Source of the DNA: Stenotrophomonas sp. 169
Lineage (GTDB): Bacteria > Pseudomonadota > Gammaproteobacteria > Xanthomonadales > Xanthomonadaceae
Direction of reading: 5' to 3'
Length of the DNA stretch: 64,000 nt
Assembly (NCBI RefSeq): GCF_014621775.1
Contig: NZ_CP061204.1
Location: forward strand, 392,501 to 456,500
Both the position numbers and the translations under genes were made by a program. Position 1 is the stretch's first letter. Every line of letters starts with the position of its first letter. A model generated the notes under the pieces. The model had not been told where the DNA came from. It searched no databases and worked only from the letters and a program-made list of their open reading frames with translations. Shown here in pieces: positions 11,110 to 20,332 of the stretch.

Positions 11110-11688
11110 ATGGACTTTTCAGACCCCGCGTTCAAGCTTGAAATCGCCGCCAACGTCGCCGCTGCTGCATCGATCCTGCTGGCCGGGCGCAACAGCGTGC
11201 ACGGCTGGTGGATCAGCATCATCGCCGGGGTGCTGTTCGCCCTCGTGTTCCTGCAGGCGCGGTTGTACGGCCAGGTGGCGCTGCAGGGCTTTTTCATCGC
11301 CGTGGGCGCGCTGGGCTGGTGGCAGTGGCTGCGCGGTGACCGCGGTGCGCCGCTGCGCATCACCCGCCTGAAGGCCGCTGCATGGCCGTGGCTGGCGTTG
11401 CTGGTGGTGGCGGGCACGTGGGGCTACGGCGCGATGCTGGTGCGCCATACGGACGGCCATGCGCCCTACGTGGACGCGGCGATCCTGCTGCTGAGCATGG
11501 TCGGTCAGTTGCTGATGATGCGGCGCAAGCTGGAGTGCTGGTGGGTGTGGCTGCTGGTGAACACCCTGGCGGTTCCGCTGTACTACAGCGGTGGCCTGCA
11601 GCTGACTGCGCTGCTGTACGTGGGGTATTGGATCAACGCGCTGGTCGCACTGCGGCACTGGCGGCGGGAGATGGACGTTGCGCGCTGA
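11110..11688 (+). CDS. pnuC: PnuC-type nicotinamide riboside/mononucleotide transporter
   Basis: A 192-residue inner membrane protein with about seven helices. Family motifs are present: the NSVHGWWISI segment, the aromatic-rich ALGWWQWLRG and the C-terminal NTLAVPLYY followed by GYWINA. PnuC proteins facilitate uptake of nicotinamide riboside, a precursor of NAD, or related B-vitamin substrates in other subfamilies; the exact substrate is not certain here. An upstream ATG at 11092 would add six residues. Neither start has a good Shine-Dalgarno, and the fadL terminator lies only about 30 bp upstream, so the mRNA may have a very short leader. Confidence 0.85.
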   Translation: MDFSDPAFKLEIAANVAAAASILLAGRNSVHGWWISIIAGVLFALVFLQARLYGQVALQGFFIAVGALGWWQWLRGDRGAPLRITRLKAAAWPWLALLVVAGTWGYGAMLVRHTDGHAPYVDAAILLLSMVGQLLMMRRKLECWWVWLLVNTLAVPLYYSGGLQLTALLYVGYWINALVALRHWRREMDVAR

Positions 11689-11749
11689 CGCGCGTACGGT
11701 CAGAAGCGCAGGCAACGTCAACATCAAAAGCCCTGCGGGGCCGTGGGTT

Positions 11750-11856
11750 GGCGGGGCGGGGTGGATTGGCGGGGGACGGCAGAAACTGCATCCATGCGGG
11801 CCTCGTTTCGCGCCATCCATGGCGCTCAACGCCCCCGCCAACCCACCCCGCCCCAC
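11750..11856. repeat. Long GC-rich imperfect inverted repeat
   Basis: Within the 430-bp gene-free stretch 11689-12119, a G-rich arm at 11750-11775 (runs GGGGCGGGGTGG and GGGGG) is matched by a C-rich arm at 11831-11856. By eye 24 of 26 positions pair across a 55-nt loop. A second smaller palindrome, GTCCATGG-TGG-CCATGGAC, follows at 11866-11884. I see no credible open reading frame here. It may be a transcript-processing or termination structure, or another repeat family. Confidence 0.6.
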
Positions 11857-11958
11857 CTTCGACAGGTCCATGGTGGCCATGGACAAACATCGGGTTGGAC
11901 GGGGGGAAATGAAAAGGGATCGGGGGCTCTCGCCACCCGACGGGTCAACAATGCCAGT

Positions 11959-12035
11959 GGTAGCGCCGAGCCGTGCTCGGCGGACTGTTTCCGCCAATGG
12001 CCCGCTGCGCTCGCCGAGCATGGCTCGGCGCTACC
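11959..12035. repeat. REP dimer (GTAGCGCCGAGC type)
   Basis: Two head-to-head palindromes with GCCGAGC/GCTCGGC arms, each bounded by GGTAG or CTACC, separated by about 30 bp. It lies downstream of putA (minus strand) and of pnuC. Confidence 0.8.
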
Positions 12036-12119
12036 AACCCACACCTGCTGGCAGCCGCGGGAACCCATCCCGCTCTACCCACCCACAGAAAACCCACACC
12101 CGCGGCACAGCAGGAAAAA

Positions 12120-15100
12120 TCAGTCGCCCAGCGTCAGCAGCGAGGCGTTGCCACCGGCGGCGGTGGTGTTCACCGTCACCGTCTTTTCCGTTGCAAAGCG
12201 CAGCAGGTAGTGCGGGCCGCCCGCCTTCGGGCCGGTGCCGGACAGGCCCTGGCCACCGAACGGCTGCACACCGACCACGGCACCGATCTGGTTGCGGTTG
12301 ACGTACACGTTGCCCACCTGGATGCCGGTGGTGATGCGGTCTACGGTCTCATCGATGCGCGAATGCACGCCCAGTGTCAGGCCATAGCCGGTAGCGTTGA
12401 TCTGGTCGATCACGGATTGCAGCTGATCACCCTTCCAACGGATCACGTGCAGCACGGGTCCGAAGATCTCCCTGTGCAGCTGGCCCAGGTCCTTCAGTTC
12501 ATACGCGCGCGGGGCGAAGAAGCTGCCATGTGCGGCTTCGTCGGTCAGGGTTGCCGCGGCGATCAGGCGCGCTTCGGTGTCCATGCGTGCGGCATGGTCG
12601 TGCAGGATCTTCAACGCGTCCGCATCGATCACCGGGCCCACGTCGGTGGACAGCAGGCCCGGGTCGCCGATCTTCAGTTCCTTCATCGCGCCGGCCAGCA
12701 TGGTCATCACCTTGTCGGCGATGTCGTCCTGCACGAACAGCACGCGCGCGGCCGAGCAACGCTGCCCTGCCGAGGTGAACGCCGAACCGATGGCATCCTT
12801 GACCAGTTGTTCCGGCAGCGCCGACGAATCCGCAATGAACGCGTTCTGGCCGCCGGTTTCGGCAATCAGCACGCCGATCGCGGCATCACGCGCGGCCATC
12901 GCGCGGTTGATCGCGCGTGCGGTATCGGTGGACCCGGTAAAGGCCACGCCGGCCACGCGCGGATCGGCGGTCAGTGCCGCGCCCACGGTGGCGCCATCAC
13001 CGGGCAGGAACTGCAGCACGCCTTCCGGCACGCCCGCGTCCAGCATCAGCTTCACCGCGTAGTAGCCGATCAGATTGGTCTGCTCAGCCGGCTTGGCGAT
13101 CACGCTGTTGCCCGCCGCCAACGCAGCGGCCACCTGGCCGAGGAAGATCGCCAGCGGGAAGTTCCACGGACTGATGCAGACGAACACGCCGCGGCCATGC
13201 AGCTGCAGTTCGTTCGATTCACCGGTCGGGCTGGGCAGCTTCTCGGCATGGCCGAACTGTTCGCGCGCCTGCTTGGCGTAGTAACGCAGGAAGTCGACCG
13301 CTTCGCGCACTTCGGCCACACCATCGGGCAGGCTCTTGCCGGCTTCCTTCACGCACAGCGCCATGAACTCGGCGATGCGGGCTTCCAGCTGGTCCGCGGC
13401 GTGTTCCAGGATCGCCGCGCGGCTGGCGGCCGGCGTGCGGTTCCAAGCCGGCTGCGCCGCCACTGCGTTGGTCAACGCCTTCTGCACGGTCACATCGTCG
13501 GCCGCCTGCCACTGGCCGATCACCTGGCGGTTATCGGCCGGGTTGGTCACCGGCAGCGTCGCACCGGTCAGCGTCGCACCCGGCACCAGCGGGGCGGCGT
13601 GCCATGCCTTGACGGCGCCGTTGAGCTGCTCGGCAAGGTCGCGCAGCGCGTTGTCGTTGGCCAGATTGATGCCCATGGAATTGTTCCTGTCGTGGTTCTG
13701 GCTGCGCAGCAGGTCAACCGGCAGCGGGATCTTGGGGTGTGGAATGGATGCGAACGAAGCCACCATCTCAACCGGGTCGCGTACCAGCTCGGCGATCGCG
13801 ACGCGGTCATCGGTGATGCGGTTGACGAAGCTGGAGTTGGCGCCGTTTTCCAACAGGCGGCGCACCAGGTACGGCAGCAGGTCTTCGTGCGAACCGACCG
13901 GCGCGTACACGCGGCACGGCAGGCCCAGGCGATCGGCCGGCACCACTTCGGCATACAGATCGTCGCCCATGCCATGCAGCTTCTGGTGCTCGTACACGCC
14001 GCCCTTGGCGAGGGTGCGGATCGCCGCGATGGTGTGCGCGTTGTGGGTCGCGAACATCGGATAGATCGCATCGGCATGGCCGAACAGGCGCTTGGCGCAT
14101 GCCAGGTAGGACACGTCGGTGTTCTGCTTGCGGGTGAACACCGGGTAGCCCGGGTAGCCTTCGATCTGCGCACGCTTGATCTCGGCATCCCAGTACGCGC
14201 CCTTGACCAGGCGTACCTGCAGGCGGCGACCGTTGCGGCGGGCCATGTCGGCGAGGAAATCGATCGTGTACGGGGTGCGCTTCTGGTACGCCTGCACCAC
14301 GACGCCGAAGCCATCCCAGCCGGCCAGCGAGGCGTCGGAGAACACGCGGTCGATGATGTCCAGCGACAGTTCCAGGCGGTCCGCTTCCTCGGCGTCGACC
14401 GTGCAGCCGATGCCGTAGCTTTTCGCCAGCTGCGCCAGCTCCAGCACGCCGGGCACCAGATCGTGCAGCACGCGTTCGCGCTTGGCGTGTTCGTAGCGCG
14501 GGTACAGCGCGGACAGCTTGATTGAAATGCCCGGGGCGTTGTTGACATCGCCATCCGGACGGCCACCGCGGGCCTTGTGGTCGCCGCCGATGGCATGGAT
14601 CGCGCGGCGGTAGTCTTCCAGGTAACGCAGCGCGTCCTTCATGGTCAGCGCGCCTTCGCCCAGCATGTCGAACGAGTAGCGGTAGCTGGCGTTGTCGCCC
14701 TTGTGCGAACGGTCCAGCGCTTCGCCGATGGTGCGGCCCATGACGAACTGGTGGCCCATGATCTTCATCGCCTGGCGCACCGCGAGGCGGATCACCGGCT
14801 CGCCCACGCGGCCCATCAGACGCTGGAAGGCGCCCGGGACATCGGCGCGGGTCGCATCGTTGATCTGCACCAGGCGGCCGGTCAGCATCAGGCCCCAGGT
14901 CGAGGCGTTGACCAGCACCGAATCACTGCCGCCCATGTGCTTTTTCCAGTCCGCATCGGCCAGCTTGTCGCGGATCAGCTTGTCGGCGGTGGCCTGGTCG
15001 GGAATGCGCAGCAGCGCTTCGGCCACGCACATCAGCAGCACGCCCTCCTCGCTGCCTAGGTCGTACTGGCGCATGAAGGCTTCAATGGCGCCCTGGTCCT

Positions 15101-15341
15101 TGGCACGCACCCGCACACGGGCGACCAGGTCGGCGGCAAGCGCCTGCACCTGGGCCTGTTCGTCGGCCGGCAGGCGGGCCTGGGCCAGCAGTTCGGTGAC
15201 GTGCGCGGTTTCGTCTTTCAGCCAGGCGTCGGTGATTGCCTGGCGGAACGGGGAGGGGGAGGCCGGCAGTTCCGGCGACAGCAGCGCGTCGGCCTGCGGC
15301 ACGAGGCCGGGGGCAGCGGGCGAAAGAGTGGGTGCGTTCAT
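12120..15341 (-). CDS. putA: PutA bifunctional proline dehydrogenase / P5C dehydrogenase
   Basis: A 1073-residue enzyme that oxidises proline to glutamate in two steps: FAD-dependent proline dehydrogenase, then NAD-dependent delta-1-pyrroline-5-carboxylate dehydrogenase. The PRODH barrel covers roughly residues 100-480 (KLSALYPRYEHAKR, RLVKGAYWDAEIKRAQIEGYP). The aldehyde dehydrogenase half has ISPWNFPLAIF for cofactor binding, GSTDTARAIN, ETGGQNAFI and catalytic Cys862 in GQRCSA. The protein begins directly with the helical and PRODH region; I see no ribbon-helix-helix DNA-binding domain of the autoregulating long PutA proteins, so it is the shorter, non-repressor type. The start MNAPTLSP at 15341 is preferred over an ATG 81 nt upstream. 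Confidence 0.95.
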   Translation of the reverse strand: MNAPTLSPAAPGLVPQADALLSPELPASPSPFRQAITDAWLKDETAHVTELLAQARLPADEQAQVQALAADLVARVRVRAKDQGAIEAFMRQYDLGSEEGVLLMCVAEALLRIPDQATADKLIRDKLADADWKKHMGGSDSVLVNASTWGLMLTGRLVQINDATRADVPGAFQRLMGRVGEPVIRLAVRQAMKIMGHQFVMGRTIGEALDRSHKGDNASYRYSFDMLGEGALTMKDALRYLEDYRRAIHAIGGDHKARGGRPDGDVNNAPGISIKLSALYPRYEHAKRERVLHDLVPGVLELAQLAKSYGIGCTVDAEEADRLELSLDIIDRVFSDASLAGWDGFGVVVQAYQKRTPYTIDFLADMARRNGRRLQVRLVKGAYWDAEIKRAQIEGYPGYPVFTRKQNTDVSYLACAKRLFGHADAIYPMFATHNAHTIAAIRTLAKGGVYEHQKLHGMGDDLYAEVVPADRLGLPCRVYAPVGSHEDLLPYLVRRLLENGANSSFVNRITDDRVAIAELVRDPVEMVASFASIPHPKIPLPVDLLRSQNHDRNNSMGINLANDNALRDLAEQLNGAVKAWHAAPLVPGATLTGATLPVTNPADNRQVIGQWQAADDVTVQKALTNAVAAQPAWNRTPAASRAAILEHAADQLEARIAEFMALCVKEAGKSLPDGVAEVREAVDFLRYYAKQAREQFGHAEKLPSPTGESNELQLHGRGVFVCISPWNFPLAIFLGQVAAALAAGNSVIAKPAEQTNLIGYYAVKLMLDAGVPEGVLQFLPGDGATVGAALTADPRVAGVAFTGSTDTARAINRAMAARDAAIGVLIAETGGQNAFIADSSALPEQLVKDAIGSAFTSAGQRCSAARVLFVQDDIADKVMTMLAGAMKELKIGDPGLLSTDVGPVIDADALKILHDHAARMDTEARLIAAATLTDEAAHGSFFAPRAYELKDLGQLHREIFGPVLHVIRWKGDQLQSVIDQINATGYGLTLGVHSRIDETVDRITTGIQVGNVYVNRNQIGAVVGVQPFGGQGLSGTGPKAGGPHYLLRFATEKTVTVNTTAAGGNASLLTLGD

Positions 15342-15763
15342 GCCGGTCCGGCCAGTGGAAAACTTGGCGATTTTAATCATTTTTCGCTCGCCGGATAGCC
15401 CCCTTACTGACCATTGCGACATTCCTGATAGTCCCGCCCCGTAAAGGATTCAGCTATCTCGGGGAGGTGGAGGTAAATTGTGCCGAAATCGGCAAATCGG
15501 CTGACGGCGTATTGCTGTGCTGCAGCATGCTAAAAACCGTGAATGGACCTTGTAAGTGTCGAGAGGGCAGGGCTACCATCCAGACGTATCCCGCGGCAAC
15601 AACGCGGTTGCGACAGGATCAGGGCGCACGGTGCGCCGCAGGGGATCTGAATACGCAACGGCGCGGGCGTCCCCCCCACGGACGTTCGATGCCCCGGCAG
15701 CCAGTTTGAAAGCTTGCTCTCCGCCAGCGATGGCGGTCACCGATGACGTCAAGGGTCTAGGCA
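15342..15763. other. putA-coxB divergent intergenic region
   Basis: These 422 bp hold the promoters of two divergent transcription units but no gene I can support. Visible elements are a GCCGAAATCGGC palindrome at about 15482-15493 and a GCGCACGGTGCGC palindrome near 15627-15639. I do not find a convincing sigma-70 pair for either gene and assign no regulator. Confidence 0.4.
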
Positions 15764-16735
15764 ATGAAGCAAAGCAGCGCGTGGGGCGGCAGGTGCGTTT
15801 CCGGATTGGCCGCGTTGGCGGCAGGCGTAGGTGTTCCTGCTCTCGGCTGGGCCCAGTCCGCCGATCCGAAGCCGTGGCAGTTGAACATGGGCCGGGGGGT
15901 CACCCAGACCTCGCGCCTGGCGTGGGAGTCGAACATGCTGTCGCTGATCGTGGTCACGGTCATCGGCGTGATCGTCTTCGGTGCGATGGCCTACGCCATC
16001 TTCAAGTTCCGCAAATCCAAGGGCGCGGTCGCCGCGACCTTCAGCCACAACACCAAGGCCGAGGTCATCTGGACGGTGATCCCGGTGATCATCCTCGTGG
16101 TGATGGCGTGGCCGGCGACGGCCAACCTGATCAAGATGTACGACACCCGCGATGCCGAGATGACCGTCAAGGTCACGGGCTACCAGTGGATGTGGCGCTA
16201 TGAATACCTGGGCGAAGGCGTGGACTTCACCAGCCGCCTGGACCGCGAATCCGATCGCATGCGCCAGAGTGGCAAGGTGCCCACCCGCGAGAGCAACCCG
16301 CACTACCTGCTCGATGTGGACAACCGGCTGGTGCTGCCGGTGGATACCAAGGTGCGCTTCGTCATCACGTCCGACGACGTGATCCATGCCTGGTGGGTAC
16401 CGGCGCTGGGCTGGAAACAGGATGCGATCCCGGGCTTCATCAACGAAGCCTGGACCAGCATCGACACCCCCGGCGTATACCGCGGCCAGTGCGCCGAACT
16501 GTGCGGCAAGGACCACGGCTTCATGCCGATCGTGGTGGAGGCCGTGTCCAAGGACGAATTCAAGCGCTGGCTGGCCCAGAAGAAGCCGGCGCCTGCCGCG
16601 GCTCCCGCTGCGCCCGCCACGCCGACGTCACCGGAGCCCACGACCCCGGCTGGCGACGGCAGCGCACCACGGCAACCGGTGACCCCGGCCGAGCCCGCTT
16701 CCGCACCGGCCCCGGCGCCCACCACCGACGCCTGA
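15764..16735 (+). CDS. coxB: Cytochrome c oxidase subunit II
   Basis: A 323-residue subunit of the aa3-type terminal oxidase that takes electrons from cytochrome c through the binuclear CuA centre. It has a signal peptide, two transmembrane helices (about residues 55-80 and 100-125), and a periplasmic cupredoxin domain. CuA ligands are visible: His in DDVIHAWWVP, then Cys243 and Cys247 with the following His and Met in QCAELCGKDHGFM. The aromatic GYQWMWRYEY patch is the electron entry region. The C-terminal 60 residues are Pro/Ala-rich and probably disordered. There is no cytochrome c domain fused to the end. First gene of the oxidase operon. Confidence 0.96.
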   Translation: MKQSSAWGGRCVSGLAALAAGVGVPALGWAQSADPKPWQLNMGRGVTQTSRLAWESNMLSLIVVTVIGVIVFGAMAYAIFKFRKSKGAVAATFSHNTKAEVIWTVIPVIILVVMAWPATANLIKMYDTRDAEMTVKVTGYQWMWRYEYLGEGVDFTSRLDRESDRMRQSGKVPTRESNPHYLLDVDNRLVLPVDTKVRFVITSDDVIHAWWVPALGWKQDAIPGFINEAWTSIDTPGVYRGQCAELCGKDHGFMPIVVEAVSKDEFKRWLAQKKPAPAAAPAAPATPTSPEPTTPAGDGSAPRQPVTPAEPASAPAPAPTTDA

Positions 16736-16796
16736 CCCAACCGCCCGTGGCCGCACCGCGGCCACCGTGACAAATCGATCTGAGAGGTGTTTTGCA

Positions 16797-18407
16797 ATGG
16801 CGCACTCGGCAGTTGGGCACGACGACCACCACGGCCCTACGCAGGGGTTCTTCGCACGTTGGTTCTTCAGCACCAACCACAAGGACATCGGCACGCTGTA
16901 CCTGCTTTTCAGCTTCGTCATGTTCATCATCGGCGCGGCGATGAGCGTGGTCATCCGCACCGAACTGGCGCAACCCGGCCTGCAGTTCGTCAAGCCGGAA
17001 TTCTTCAACCAGATGACCACCATGCACGCGCTGGTGATGATCTTCGGCGGGGTGATGCCGGCCTTCGTCGGCCTGGCCAACTGGATGATCCCGTTGCAGA
17101 TCGGTGCACCGGACATGGCGCTGCCGCGCATGAACAACTGGTCGTTCTGGCTGTTGCCGGTGGCCTTCAGCCTGTTGCTGGTCACCCTGTTCCTGCCCGG
17201 TGGCGCACCGGCCGGTGGCTGGACGCTGTACCCGCCGCTGTCGCTGCAGGGCGGCTACAACGTGGCGTTCACCGTGTTCGCCATCCACGTAGCCGGTATC
17301 AGTTCCATCATGGGCGCGATCAACATCATCGCCACCGTGCTGAACATGCGCGCACCCGGCATCGATCTGCTGAAGATGCCGATCTTCTGCTGGGCCTGGC
17401 TGATCACCGCCTTCCTGCTGATCGCGGTGATGCCCGTGCTGGCCGGTGCGGTGACCATGCTGCTGACCGACAAGTTCTTCGGCACCAGCTTCTTCAATGC
17501 GGCCGGCGGCGGCGACCCGGTGATGTTCCAGCACATCTTCTGGTTCTTCGGTCATCCGGAGGTGTACATCATGATCCTGCCCGCCTTCGGCGTGGTCAGC
17601 GAGATCATCCCCACCTTCAGCCGCAAGCCGTTGTTCGGCTACCAGGCGATGGTCTACGCGACCGCCGCCATCGCCTTCCTGTCCTTCATCGTCTGGGCCC
17701 ACCACATGTTCACCGTGGGCATGCCCCTGGGCGGTGAGATCTACTTCATGTTCGCCACCATGCTGATCTCCATTCCCACCGGGGTGAAGGTGTTCAATTG
17801 GGTCAGTACGATGTGGCGCGGTTCGTTGACCTTCGAAGCCCCGATGCTGTGGTCGGTGGCCTTCGTCATCCTGTTCACGATCGGCGGTTTCTCCGGCCTG
17901 ATGCTGGCCATCGTGGCGGCCGATTTCCAGTACCACGACACCTACTTCGTGGTCGCGCATTTCCATTACGTCCTGGTCACCGGCGCGGTGTTCGGGCTGA
18001 TCGCCGCGGTGTACTACTGGTGGCCGAAGTGGACCGGGCGCATGTACAGCGAGAGGTGGGCCCGCGTGCACTTCTGGTGGTCCATCGTCTTCGTCAACCT
18101 GCTGTTCTTCCCGCAGCACTTCCTCGGCCTGGCCGGCATGCCGCGGCGCATCCCCGATTACAGCGTCGCCTTCGCCGACTGGAACCTGATCAGTTCCATC
18201 GGTGCCTTCGGCATGTTCGTCACCCCCTTCATGATGGCGGCCATCCTGCTGTGGTCACTGCGCCATGGTGAAAGGGCTGCCGCACGCAGCTGGGAAGGCG
18301 CGCGCGGACTGGAGTGGACGGTGCCGTCACCGGCGCCGGCGCATACCTTCACCACGCCACCGGTCATCCGCCCGGGTGACCTGGCCCACGACGACATCAG
18401 TCACTGA
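16797..18407 (+). CDS. ctaD: Cytochrome c oxidase subunit I
   Basis: A 536-residue, 12-helix catalytic subunit with heme a and the heme a3-CuB centre that reduces oxygen to water. Diagnostic motifs are present: WFFSTNHKDIGTLY at the N-terminus, HPEVYIMILPAFG carrying the His-Tyr pair of CuB, WAHHMFTVG with the two further CuB histidines, and HFHYVLVTG for the heme ligands. GAGAGGTG precedes the ATG at 16797; a start 30 nt upstream is less likely. It follows coxB by 61 bp in the same operon. Confidence 0.97.
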   Translation: MAHSAVGHDDHHGPTQGFFARWFFSTNHKDIGTLYLLFSFVMFIIGAAMSVVIRTELAQPGLQFVKPEFFNQMTTMHALVMIFGGVMPAFVGLANWMIPLQIGAPDMALPRMNNWSFWLLPVAFSLLLVTLFLPGGAPAGGWTLYPPLSLQGGYNVAFTVFAIHVAGISSIMGAINIIATVLNMRAPGIDLLKMPIFCWAWLITAFLLIAVMPVLAGAVTMLLTDKFFGTSFFNAAGGGDPVMFQHIFWFFGHPEVYIMILPAFGVVSEIIPTFSRKPLFGYQAMVYATAAIAFLSFIVWAHHMFTVGMPLGGEIYFMFATMLISIPTGVKVFNWVSTMWRGSLTFEAPMLWSVAFVILFTIGGFSGLMLAIVAADFQYHDTYFVVAHFHYVLVTGAVFGLIAAVYYWWPKWTGRMYSERWARVHFWWSIVFVNLLFFPQHFLGLAGMPRRIPDYSVAFADWNLISSIGAFGMFVTPFMMAAILLWSLRHGERAAARSWEGARGLEWTVPSPAPAHTFTTPPVIRPGDLAHDDISH

Positions 18408-18415
18408 GGTGCGTG

Positions 18416-18547
18416 ATGCATGACACCGACACGTCCACCGCCATGGCCCTGCAGCGCAGGCGCGCACGCCGCACCGCGCTTTGGGTGGGCGCGATCGCGG
18501 TGCTGGTGTACGCCGGCTTCATCCTCAGCGGAGTGATCGGGCGATGA
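18416..18547 (+). CDS. 43-residue single-span membrane protein of the oxidase operon
   Basis: A short reading frame starting at ATG 18416, 8 bp after ctaD, and ending in a TGA that overlaps the ctaG start codon by 4 bp (ATGA). The product begins [12 protein letters not shown], continues with an Arg-rich stretch and a single hydrophobic helix ([16 protein letters not shown]), and ends in SGVIGR. Position, coupling and the positive-inside helix argue that it is a real small protein accompanying oxidase assembly. Small proteins of this kind between subunit I and CtaG occur in other proteobacterial cox operons. It is easily missed by gene finders because of its size. Confidence 0.75.
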   Translation: MHDTDTSTAMALQRRRARRTALWVGAIAVLVYAGFILSGVIGR

Positions 18548-19140
18548 ACACGCCGCACGACACGGCGCCCGCACCGTCCCGGCATGCCGGCCTGCCGCGC
18601 CTGATCGGCGTGGCGGTAGCCGTGTTCCTGCTGACGTTTTCGCTGGTACCGCTGTACCGAATCGCCTGCGAAAAGGTCTTTGGCGTGCGCCTTGAACGCG
18701 GCCCGGGGGCGCAGGCCAGCCTGGGCGCGGCGGGCGGCAAGCGCACCGTGCGCGTGGAATTCGACGGCGGGGTGAACTCCCAGTTGCCGTGGGCCTTCCA
18801 TCCCGAACAACTGACCATGGACGTGGTGCCCGGCGAGCTCAACGAAGCGCTGTATTTCGCCCGCAACGAAAGCAGTATCGCCATCGTCGGCAGTGCGGTG
18901 CCCTCTGTCGCACCGGCACGCGCATCGGGGTATTTCAGCAAGACCGAGTGCTTCTGCTTCACCGCACAGACCCTGCAGGCCGGTGAGAAACGCGACATGC
19001 CGGTGCGCTTCATCGTCGATCCCGACCTGCCGCCGGAAATCCGCACCATCACCCTGTCCTATACCTTCTACAAGAACGACGCGCTCTCCGCGCGCCTGGC
19101 ACCGGCGACCGTGCCGGCCACCGCGCACGCCGCGCCCTGA
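18544..19140 (+). CDS. ctaG: Cytochrome c oxidase copper chaperone CtaG/Cox11
   Basis: A 198-residue membrane-anchored copper chaperone that delivers copper to CuB of subunit I. One N-terminal helix ([18 protein letters not shown]) is followed by a periplasmic immunoglobulin-like domain. The copper-binding pair Cys136-x-Cys138 lies in SKTECFCFT, and the conserved Cys42 follows the helix in LYRIAC. The start at 18544 overlaps the stop of the preceding small gene by 4 bp, which supports translational coupling. Confidence 0.95.
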   Translation: MNTPHDTAPAPSRHAGLPRLIGVAVAVFLLTFSLVPLYRIACEKVFGVRLERGPGAQASLGAAGGKRTVRVEFDGGVNSQLPWAFHPEQLTMDVVPGELNEALYFARNESSIAIVGSAVPSVAPARASGYFSKTECFCFTAQTLQAGEKRDMPVRFIVDPDLPPEIRTITLSYTFYKNDALSARLAPATVPATAHAAP

Positions 19141-19163
19141 GCGCAACGAACCGGACACCGACC

Positions 19164-20039
19164 ATGGCCCAGCTTCCCTCCGACGCCAACGTGTACTACG
19201 TCCCCACCCATAGCCGCTGGCCGTTCATAGGGTCCATCGCGATGATGGTGACCATGGTGGGCGTCGCCAGCTGGCTCAACGATGCCGCGTGGGGCCGCTG
19301 GACCTTCTTCGCAGGCCTGGCGATGCTGGTGCTCACCTTGTTCTGGTGGTTCAGCGACGTGGTGCGCGAATCGCAGGCCGGCCGCTACAACGTGCAGGTG
19401 GATGGCTCGTTCCGGATGGGGATGGTGTGGTTCATCTTCTCCGAAGTCATGTTCTTCGGTGCCTTCTTCGGCGCGCTGTTCTATACCCGCGCGCTGGGCC
19501 TGCCATGGCTGGGCGGCGAGGGCGACGGGGTGATGACCAACGAATTGCTGTGGCAGGGCTACTCGGCGGGCTGGCCAACCAACGGGCCGGCGGCGATCGG
19601 CGGGCAGTTCCAGACCATTCCGGCGTGGGGCCTACCGCTGATCAACACGCTGATCCTGCTGACCTCCGGCGTCACCCTGACCATCGCCCACCACGCACTG
19701 AAGGCCGGCCATCGCCGCCAGCTGCTGACCTGGCTGGGCATTACCGTGGTGCTGGGGCTGGTGTTCCTGACCCTGCAGGCAGAGGAGTACATCCACGCGT
19801 ACACCGAGCTCAACCTCACGATGGGGTCGGGCATCTACGGCTCCACGTTCTTCATGCTGACCGGCTTCCATGGAGCGCACGTGCTGCTCGGCACGATCAT
19901 GCTGGCGGTGATGTGGCTGCGCGCAGCGAAGGGGCACTTCACCCGCGACAATCATTTCGGCTTCGAAGCCGCCGCGTGGTACTGGCACTTCGTCGACGTG
20001 GTGTGGCTGATGCTGTTCCTGTTCGTCTACGTGCTTTGA
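19164..20039 (+). CDS. ctaE: Cytochrome c oxidase subunit III
   Basis: A 291-residue, seven-helix subunit that stabilises the oxidase core. Family features are visible: FIFSEVMFFGAFFGALFY with the conserved Glu, the FLTLQAEEY segment, FFMLTGFHGAHVLLGTIML, and the terminal AWYWHFVDVVWLMLFLFVYVL. It follows ctaG by 23 bp. It is the last gene before a small gene on the opposite strand interrupts the cluster. Confidence 0.96.
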   Translation: MAQLPSDANVYYVPTHSRWPFIGSIAMMVTMVGVASWLNDAAWGRWTFFAGLAMLVLTLFWWFSDVVRESQAGRYNVQVDGSFRMGMVWFIFSEVMFFGAFFGALFYTRALGLPWLGGEGDGVMTNELLWQGYSAGWPTNGPAAIGGQFQTIPAWGLPLINTLILLTSGVTLTIAHHALKAGHRRQLLTWLGITVVLGLVFLTLQAEEYIHAYTELNLTMGSGIYGSTFFMLTGFHGAHVLLGTIMLAVMWLRAAKGHFTRDNHFGFEAAAWYWHFVDVVWLMLFLFVYVL

Positions 20040-20056
20040 CCGCGGCGTCGATGCAC

Positions 20057-20275
20057 TCAGCGGCCAACGCCGTGCGGCTGGATCCAGCCGCCCAGGATGC
20101 CGATGACCACCAGCAGGATCAGCGCCACCGATACCGCGATGCGACGGGTCAGGGCGTTGACGGTGCGCTTGGTCTGCCCCCGATCCACCAGCAGGTAGTA
20201 CAGGCCCGCGCCCAGGTTCCAGACGATGACGATGAGGAACGCGATCACCAGCAGGGTCTTCAGCGAATCGTTCAT
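20057..20275 (-). CDS. Twin-transmembrane small protein (DUF2909-like), antisense in the cox cluster
   Basis: A 72-residue protein with two hydrophobic helices (residues about 7-28 and 46-64) joined by a basic loop (RGQTKRTVNALTRR). The pattern and the YYLLVDRG segment match the DUF2909/twin-transmembrane family often found beside cytochrome oxidase genes. It is encoded on the strand opposite to the cox genes, between ctaE (18 bp away, convergent) and surf1 (57 bp away, divergent). Function is not established. Confidence 0.75.
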   Translation of the reverse strand: MNDSLKTLLVIAFLIVIVWNLGAGLYYLLVDRGQTKRTVNALTRRIAVSVALILLVVIGILGGWIQPHGVGR

Positions 20276-20332
20276 GCGCAGCTCGATGGCGGGGCGGATG
20301 GCCCTATCTGACCGCGTTTCCGGTCGTTTGTC

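Noticed and set aside
11973..14525. 850-codon plus-strand reading frame opposite putA
   Set aside because: Same codon-phase artefact; PutA motifs are unambiguous on the other strand and the frame starts inside a REP dimer.
12120..15341. PutA acting as its own repressor
   Set aside because: The N-terminus goes directly into the helical and PRODH part with no ribbon-helix-helix domain, so a DNA-binding role is not supported.
16560..18119. 519-codon minus-strand reading frame opposite ctaD
   Set aside because: The product is Asp/Glu/His/Gln-rich without any domain; ctaD is certain on the plus strand.
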